Part shown: piece after piece, positions 57,419 through 64,000 of the stretch
Layout of the letters: each line of letters opens with the position of its first letter
Position numbering within the stretch: position 1 is the stretch's first letter
NCBI RefSeq assembly: GCF_035594125.1
Contig: NC_087185.1
Location: 11,556,664 to 11,620,663, forward strand
DNA length: 64,000 nucleotides
DNA from: Scylla paramamosain
Lineage: Eukaryota > Arthropoda > Malacostraca > Decapoda > Portunidae
Direction of reading: 5' to 3'
Made by a program: the position numbers and the translations under genes
Notes under the pieces: model-generated
Databases searched by the model: none
What the model was told of the DNA's origin: nothing
What the model saw: the letters and a program-made list of their open reading frames with translations, nothing else

Positions 57419-58441
57419 TGCAATTACTACAGAAAGTTTGTAAAAAATTATGCTCAGGTTGCAGCCCCTTTGAATAAATTGCTTGTAGGTCATAAAAATG
57501 AGAAGAATAGAAAAACAAACAAACCTTTAGAGTGGAGTAATGAAGCTCAGAAAGCTTTTGAAACCTTAAAATCTGAACTGGCTGAAGGGATCGTTCTCAT
57601 GTTTCCCAATTTCAGTAAACCCTTTATACTGACTACAGATGCCTCAGACTATTGTATAGGTGGAGTCTTACAACAGGAAGATACAGAAGGAAAGTTGAGA
57701 CCACTAACATATTTCAGTCGCACCTTGAATGCAGCGGAGCGGAATTACTCAGCAGTAGAGAGAGAAACTTTAGCAGTGATTTATGGTTTGAAGGTAAACA
57801 GATCCTTGATTTTAGGATATAAAGTAGAAATTAGGTCGGATCATAGGCCTCTTACTTGGTTGTTAAAGGTAAAAACACCAAGTGGTAGAATTGCCAGGTG
57901 GCAAACGTTGTTAAATGAATATTACTTTACAGTAAAGTATATCCCGGGTAAGGAAAATGTGATAGCAGATTATTTGTCGCGCATGAAGCGCCAGGAGGCC
58001 GATATATTAGAAGAAGAAATAGAAGGTCGTGTATTAGCAGTCCAGAGAGATGCTAATGAGAGAAGTACTAGAGAGTATAAGAAGTTTGAGAAGTTCCACA
58101 TGTGGAGTATTGAAGAGCTCATACAGCGACAAAGCGAGGACCCAGTTGTAAAGGAAAAAAAGAAGATAGTAGTAGAAAAGGGGCAGAATGGCAAGCAAAG
58201 AAAGAAAATAAAGGGGTACCCCATAAAAGACATGCATGTTGAAGGAAATATTCTGTATATGCAACGCATAGACAACTATGATAAGGAACAAAATTGTGTT
58301 GTAATTCCCAAAAGTTATGTCCCTGCTGCGCTTGCTCTAGCACATCTCGCGGGTCCACCCTACCACGGAGGTTTTGGTGCAACGTTAGCTAGATGTGAAA
58401 AAAATTGCTTTCTGGCCAGGGAAGAAAATAGATGTCATTAA
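57419..58441 (+). pseudogene. RNase H and integrase zinc region of the degenerate Gypsy element
   Basis: NYYRKFVKNYAQVAAPLNKL links from the reverse transcriptase. RNase H has ILTTDASDYCIGGVLQQ, NYSAVERETLAVIYGL and RSDHRPLTWLL. Histidines of the integrase zinc motif follow in HLAGPPYHGGFGATL. The frame then closes, and the matching cysteines lie in the next frame. Confidence 0.8.
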
Positions 58442-59040
58442 ATATTGTTCCAGTTGCCCTGTGAGTGCAAGATACAGAGTTAAGGTCAAAATGCCAGCCC
58501 CGATACAGAGCTATCCTGTAGTAGGAAGCCCATTTGAGAGAGTTCATGTTGACTTAGTTGGTCCACTAAGTGTAAGTGATGAAGGATATAAATACATAAT
58601 GACAGTGATAGATGTCATGACAAGATACCTGGTGACTGCTCCATTGAGGACAAAGGAATCAAATGAAGTAGCTGACGCTTTCTATGAGAAAGTAATTTGT
58701 AGTCACGGAACGTCAGAGATTGTAGTGAGTGATAATGGCAGAGAGTTTATAAACGAGATATTCAAGGGTATAATGAGCCTGATGAACATAAAACACCTGA
58801 GAACTACCTCTTACCACCCAGCTGCAAACGGAATAATAGAACGCCCAAATGGCACCTTGGTAAACATTCTTAGAGCCTTATGCGAAGAGAACCGGAAAGG
58901 TTGGAATAAGTGGTTGCCCATGGCTACTCATCCCTGTAATATCGCCTATCACAGAACTGTAAAAGAATCACCCTTCTTTTTATTATATTTAAGGGATGTT
59001 CGTACTCCTTTTGAAACTCTAGAGCAACCTATTTATTTAT
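58395..59040 (+). pseudogene. Integrase core of the degenerate Gypsy element, 3' truncated
   Basis: Has CSSCPVSARY of the zinc motif and the core acidic residues in HVDLVGPL, VVSDNGREF and HPAANGIIERPN. It is lost after TPFETLEQP, where the duplicated unit begins; the last coding part to 59117 is foreign sequence. Confidence 0.8.
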
Positions 59041-59061
59041 TATTATTTTCCAGAGCGAAGT

Positions 59062-60207
59062 CTTGTAAAATATTGTTTTATGTAAAGTCACTTGTGTTGC
59101 ATTTTGTATTTCTGTGAGTTTGGCACACTGCTTTGGTTACGATATGATAAATGTGCGTGTTTGACATCAAGACTTTGCCTGTATTTATAACATATGTTCT
59201 TGTTATCTATTTTAAATCTCTGTTTTGTGTATTTTTATAGGTGTAATTAATACTATTTACTTTTTATTTGATTTCATCAAACAAGTAAAAAAAGTGTTTA
59301 CAATAAAAAGAGAGAAAAAGGTTAAGAAATGGGTAAAATTAGTGTTGGTAAAACCTCAGCCTGTTCTTGTACGTGTCGTGTTCCAGTTGAGGTTGGCGTG
59401 ACAAGTGGAAAAGACAGATATGGTGGTGATTTTATAGGTGGACTCTGAAGATACTTTATAGTGTATGAAGTGGCTACACTGTACAAGAGATAGAGGTGAA
59501 TGGGTATTACACGCACGGCAAGGAGGACAAGGTGGCAGGTCACCGCTGTCCTGTAAACACTATGGAGGCACGTTGCCAAATGCACATTGATTTTCTCACG
59601 CTGAGCTCATCGTGTCGTCTCATTCACGGAAGTCAGTGTCCTTGCCATACTTTGAGTGAGCAGTAAAGTGTTGCCGTATTGTGTGCTGTTGTATCAGCTG
59701 CTTCATTGTGCGTCAGCTCCTCATGTTTTCAAAAGTCCTCTTCCTTGTGCACTACTTGAAGAAATTGAGTGCACCACCATGCAGGAAGTCTTCTCCTGGT
59801 GTGTGTACCGAGGAAACACCAGTTTGTCTGCTGTGAAAACCTGCACAATTTTATAAAGTAAATATGACATATGAAGAAATGACACGTCAACAATAAGTGG
59901 AATTCTCCAAGCAGCGAAACATGAAGCAACCTGCTGCAGCAAAATTGCTGACGCCACGACAAGCTTCACTGTTCTGCAAAGTAAACATGAATTTTGAAGA
60001 CACGACACACCCATGATAATTGGAATTTTGCTAATACTGTAATGGACAGACTGATTGCATGGGTGACAGCTTGTTTGAGTGAACCGGATGTTGGTGGTTT
60101 GCGCTGGTGTAAGGACAGATACTTACTCCTGGGACAAAGGAAGTGAGTGACTTGCTGGTCGACTGTCTCTGCTGCTTCATCCTTCACGACGCCACCAGCA
60201 AGTGCAA
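59062..60207. other. Non-coding part of duplicated unit B
   Basis: Homologous to 24266-25284 and 28146-28267. Open frames are similar in both copies (for example one with RHVQEQAEVLPTL on the minus strand) but have no domain, so no gene is called. Confidence 0.45.
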
Positions 60208-60426
60208 GGCCGGTGTTCTGAAAGACTTTGCTCTGCCATCACGATTGTCTTCAAAGACCACAGAAGTGATTAGTCACTTTCTCTAAACTGTCCTGATTAA
60301 TAAGGCTGAACTACTGTCACTCCTATCACTGCAATCACGAACACACGCTTGGAAATGCCACTAATTCCCACGAGAGCCTGTTAAAGGTTGTCCAGATAAG
60401 ACGCGGAAGCATTTCAGAATCCGCAC
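60208..60426 (+). mobile_element. Foldback MITE, copy 7
   Basis: The same insertion as copy 6 at 28268-28486, inherited through the duplication. Confidence 0.65.
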
Positions 60427-60611
60427 ATAATATACGTACATCACACTGTTCTCACTGGACCGTACTGACGAAAATAATTCACCTGTTTGTTAGAGTATTC
60501 CAGAAAAACGACGTAACACGGCCTCTGAAACCCATTTATTGCATTTACACAACAACAAAAAGAAAACAAGTTATTACGTACGTACTTCCAACTTAATGCA
60601 CCACGGAATAC

Positions 60612-60737
<126 letters not shown>

Positions 60738-60990
60738 ATACTATTACCACAGTTGTATCGTTCTTGCATCTGGTTGGCTGTTAGGTTCAAATGGAGGCCT
60801 CTGATTGGTGCGCGTAGTGGGTGCCGCCAGGGCTCAGCTCCAAGCTGCTGAGCACGCCAAGAAAGGGACCACAGGTGATGGAATCAGAGGTTCTAGACAA
60901 GACAGTGCCATGCCTGGCTTTCCTTGTGAAGGTTTCCACGCACCACTGTTTACAACGCGATCCAAAAGCAAGAAGAGGAAGCAGCAAACA

Positions 60991-62715
60991 ATGAACGACC
61001 AAGAGACGTTAAGCGAGAAGGCGAAGACGCAGGGGAAGGAAGAGGCCAAACAACCCAGCAAGAAAAGGAGGTTAGAGAGCATGGAAGACTGCGGCAGCCA
61101 CAGGACCAACACGGAGATGGAAGGCGTTAAAGAGATGAAGCATCGCACCAAGAACAAGGGAGACCATATGAAAGGCTGTGAGAGCAGCAAGAGCAGCACG
61201 AAGCTGTATGATGGCAAACAGGTTAAGCAACACAACAAGAAGAAGAGGAAGGCGGGAGACATGGAGGACTATGACACCCACAAAAAGAGGAAGGTGGATG
61301 GCGGTGAAGAGGATATGGAACACGGAGAGCAGAACAAGAGGAAGGATAAAAAAGATAGGAAGACGAAGGCCACGGAGGGCGAGAAAAAGGCCAAGAAGAG
61401 AAAGACGCAGGATATTGAAGACCACGAGAGTCAGCCCAAGAAGAGCAAGACGCAGGGTACAGAAGAGGACGAGAGCCAGCCCAGGAAGAGGAAGACGCGG
61501 GATACAGAAAAGGACGAGAGCCAGCCCAAGAAGAGCAAGACGCAGGACAAGAAGGAACACGAGAGCCAGCCCAAGAAGAGGAAGACGCGGGATACAGAAG
61601 AGGACAAGAGCCAGCCCAAGAAGAGCAAGACGCGGGATACAGTAGAGGACGAGAGCCAGCCCAGGAAGAGGAAGACGCGGGATACAGAAAAGGACGAGAG
61701 CCAGCCCAAGAAGAGCAAGACGCAGGACAAGAAGGAACACGGGAGCCAGCCCAAGATGAGCAAGACGCAGGATGCGGAGGAAGACAAGAGCCAGGCCAAA
61801 GATTGGGAGGAGATATTCTGGTTCAACGTGTTGAGGGTGGTAGTGGACACCGAGCTGGCCACTGGGACGAAAAGAAATGTAAGCGAGTACTGTCGTATTG
61901 ATATTGAGGAAGGACAACTGGTGGACGGGGCAGTGCGCGGCCACCCTTGTACTGTTCTCCTGGATACCGGCGCTTCTGTCACTATAATGATGGTGTCACT
62001 GGCCGAAAAAATGGGCCTTGTCACGGGCGATGAGGAGAAGGTGACGGTAACCTCTAACACGGCTTATGGAACGTTGCGGCTGGAGGTGATCAAGCTGGAC
62101 GAGGTGGTGATCACCCTGAAGGGCGGCGTGGAGGTCAGCACGCCCTTACAGGTGTTTCCAAAGGAGATGGAGGGCCACTATTCCGCTGAAATGATAATCG
62201 TGTCCATGAACCGCCTGGAGGAAGCCGAGATCGTGCAAGAGTTCCATCCCGACGGCAGCGGCAGCCTGTTTCTCCGCCACCCTGAACGTCTGCGGCGGAA
62301 ACCTGAGCCAGGGTTCGTAGGGAAAGTATACACGTTTGTCGCACGAACACTAGATAGCGAGGAGCCGCTCACAGTACTGGTGGACACCGGTGCTGCAGCA
62401 TCATTTGTTGTGACCAGGTTCGGCCGGGAAAAGTTGATGCACAGGGCAGGCAGGTGTGCTCCGCCGCCGCAACTAATCTCGCTGGACTTTGGACAGGGCA
62501 CACGCGCACTGATGATGGACGTGGACACCGTTCAAGTGGATCAGGCATATGACTTCTTGTTTGGAAGAGGGATGCTCTATAATTTATGTGCTGTAATGGA
62601 CTTCATTGACTATTCTTTGACCTTGAGGGTCGGTACAGTAACGGTCAGGCTTCCCTTCCACTCGTCCCGCTGCGGAGGGAGCGCTAATCTCCTGGAAAAA
62701 TATGCCAAAAAATAG
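60991..62715 (+). CDS. Lysine-rich repeat protein with two retropepsin-like domains, copy B (intact)
   Basis: 574 residues from the ATG at 60991, which matches the start of copy A. The frame is open 62 codons further upstream but that part is not shared with copy A. It has a lysine-rich N-terminus with KKRK clusters and eight 15-residue repeats (ESQPKKSKTQDKKEH and variants). Domain 1 has VLLDTGASVTIMM (Asp 325) and domain 2 has VLVDTGAAASFVV (Asp 465). The two aspartates are 140 residues apart, about one retropepsin length. Domain 2 ends with FLFGRGML and VMDFIDYSLTL. Both DTG triads are intact here. Retropepsins normally act as dimers of one DTG each, so a fused pair could work as a single chain, as pepsins do. 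No membrane segment or signal peptide. Nuclear location is suggested by the basic clusters only. Confidence 0.75.
   Translation: MNDQETLSEKAKTQGKEEAKQPSKKRRLESMEDCGSHRTNTEMEGVKEMKHRTKNKGDHMKGCESSKSSTKLYDGKQVKQHNKKKRKAGDMEDYDTHKKRKVDGGEEDMEHGEQNKRKDKKDRKTKATEGEKKAKKRKTQDIEDHESQPKKSKTQGTEEDESQPRKRKTRDTEKDESQPKKSKTQDKKEHESQPKKRKTRDTEEDKSQPKKSKTRDTVEDESQPRKRKTRDTEKDESQPKKSKTQDKKEHGSQPKMSKTQDAEEDKSQAKDWEEIFWFNVLRVVVDTELATGTKRNVSEYCRIDIEEGQLVDGAVRGHPCTVLLDTGASVTIMMVSLAEKMGLVTGDEEKVTVTSNTAYGTLRLEVIKLDEVVITLKGGVEVSTPLQVFPKEMEGHYSAEMIIVSMNRLEEAEIVQEFHPDGSGSLFLRHPERLRRKPEPGFVGKVYTFVARTLDSEEPLTVLVDTGAAASFVVTRFGREKLMHRAGRCAPPPQLISLDFGQGTRALMMDVDTVQVDQAYDFLFGRGMLYNLCAVMDFIDYSLTLRVGTVTVRLPFHSSRCGGSANLLEKYAKK
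61424..61795 (+). repeat. 45-bp coding minisatellite, about 8 units
   Basis: Same unit as in copy A with two extra units. The alternation of KKRKT and KKSKT units is conserved. Confidence 0.85.
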
Positions 62716-62920
62716 ATAAAAAATAAATAAATAAAAAGCGAAAGAAATAAAAAATATATATATATATAAAGAAAATGAAAGAAAAAAAAGAAAATAGAAA
62801 AATAATAAAAAAAGTAGATACAGTAAATGCTAAGAAATAAATATAAAAGTACAAAAAAAAATAAAATTGAAAATAATAAAAAAAAAAAATCCGTAGAGCA
62901 CATGGTAATAAAGGCAGCAG
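62716..62920. other. A-rich 3' region of copy B gene
   Basis: AATAAATAAATAAA within 15 bases of the stop codon, then A-rich low complexity. Confidence 0.5.
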
Positions 62921-62929
62921 CGGTTGGTA

Positions 62930-63487
62930 GTGATGCATGCATGGCTAAGAAGACTGAGGAAAGTAATGAGAAGGTATGAGAAGAGGATCCGATGGGCTGC
63001 ACTGAAGGCTGGCCAAGAAGCAAGAGTTCAAGACCAAGGTGCCAGACACAGTGAACCTAAACACAGAGCGGTTCCAGGACTGGTGGAACAAGAGTGCGGG
63101 GATCTTGAGAGGAGTGGATAGAGAAGTACTGGGAGAAACGTGTGGAAAATCACGCACAACTAGACAACAATGGTGGTGGAGTGAACACGCCAACAATGCA
63201 CTGAAAAGGACAAAGCAAATCAAGAAAGAGTGGGAGCAGAGCGGAACGAGGCAGAATAAGTTGGAATACAGAAGAGCAAAGAAGTTAGCAGGGAAAGCAG
63301 TGGCGGTGGCTAAGGCTGAGGCATGTCGTGATTTACTGGAAAAGCTGCAAACACCAAGAGGAGAGAAGAGAACATGCAGGATACCAAGGAGTAGGAACAA
63401 GCCAATAAAGGATGTAAATCATGCGAAGCAGATGAAGGATGCTACTGGTGTGGTGCTAACTGATATGAAGAAGGTACAGGCGACATG
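62930..63487 (+). mobile_element. RTE-like retrotransposon fragment, copy B
   Basis: Same linker region as at 34075-34556. It then continues with AKQMKDATGVVLTDMKKVQ, the expected next linker block, which is missing from copy A. Ends in TGA at 63486. Confidence 0.65.
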
Positions 63488-63499
63488 ACTGACAGGAAG

Positions 63500-64000
63500 A
63501 AGGTACAGGAGAAGACTGGGATGTTTGTGTGAAAAGCGTGACTTGTAACAGAGGATAGAAAAGAAAAGTATATTTGATAGTACAATTATGTACATAATTG
63601 TAAAAACCGTAACTTGCTCAGGAGGATGAAAGAAAGGAAAGAAAAACATTGAAGAAAATATGCATATATCATTTGATAGAAAAAAAAAATGATCATGAAA
63701 AAAGAATAAAGAAAATAAAAAATATAAGATAATGCAAGTAAAAAAGAACGAAAAACGTAACTTAGTGTAAAAAAAATAAATAAATAAAAGAAAAAGTAAA
63801 ATACGTGCTGTAATAATATTATCGATGTTTGTGTGGAAAGCATAACTTGATCAAGAGGATAAAACAAACAAACAAAAAAAAAAAAAAAGGAAAAAAGGAG
63901 AAGGTAGTAAAATTATGTATGGAAAACAAAACCTGAAAATTACAAAAAAGAAAAAGTAAAAAAAAAAGATATGCAGTAAAATTAAGGACGTCTGTGTGAA
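63500..64000. repeat. A-rich satellite-like array, continues past the window
   Basis: Units with gggatgtttgtgtgaaaagc, ccgtaacttgctcaggagga and gcataacttgatcaagagga, in the same style as the array at 34800-36248. Confidence 0.65.

Larger units (their letters stand above)
54422..59043 (+). mobile_element. Degenerate Gypsy (Ty3) LTR retrotransposon, truncated at 3' end
   Basis: Gag, protease, reverse transcriptase, RNase H and integrase occur in order on the + strand, broken by several frameshifts and stops. The integrase C-terminal part and 3' LTR are missing. The sequence changes to the duplicated unit at about 59044-59062. Confidence 0.85.

Overview
This window comes from an animal nuclear genome, most likely an arthropod and probably a decapod crustacean. 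It has GT-AG spliced exons, very dense dinucleotide and trinucleotide microsatellites, and many transposons. These include a DIRS-type tyrosine-recombinase retroelement, a group known to be common in decapods. No bacterial genes, rRNA, tRNA or CRISPR array was seen. The species is an inference; no species-specific marker was recognised.

Layout. Positions 1-3430 are non-coding flank holding four copies of a short foldback MITE. Positions 3473-17870 carry the one clear host gene, an SLC7-family amino acid transporter (LAT-type light subunit) in 11 coding exons. Exon 10 contains an in-frame TGA and an extra base, so this copy is a pseudogene, a damaged allele or an assembly error. Intron 3 is stretched to 6.7 kb by a CsRn1-like Gypsy element (5439-11218). 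That element sits inside a CR1-like relic and is itself split by a hAT-type MITE with an 8-bp target duplication. From 17.9 to 24.2 kb there is the transporter 3' region, tRNA-derived SINE remnants, another MITE and non-LTR relics.

A unit of about 4.3 kb occurs twice in direct orientation (24266-34556 and 59062-63412). Its main gene encodes a lysine-rich repeat protein followed by two consecutive retropepsin-like aspartyl protease domains, an architecture I do not recognise and the best candidate for something new here. The first copy is interrupted by a Mutator-like element (PHD finger, FLYWCH and MULE domains) and by a non-LTR retrotransposon. The uninterrupted second copy supplies the empty sites.

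From 34.8 to 50.6 kb there is a layered nest: an A-rich satellite with (TA)n, a Jockey-like element on the minus strand inside it, an integrase-first (Gmr1-like) Gypsy element inside that, and an apparently complete DIRS element inside the Gypsy gag. From 50.6 to 59.0 kb there are CR1-like and Jockey-like relics, a possible signal-peptide first exon, and a decayed Gypsy element cut off where the second copy of the duplicated unit starts. The window ends in the same A-rich satellite.

The elements can be ordered by nesting. Two of them look close to coding-competent: the DIRS element (all frames open) and the CsRn1-like element (pol open, but separated from gag by the MITE).
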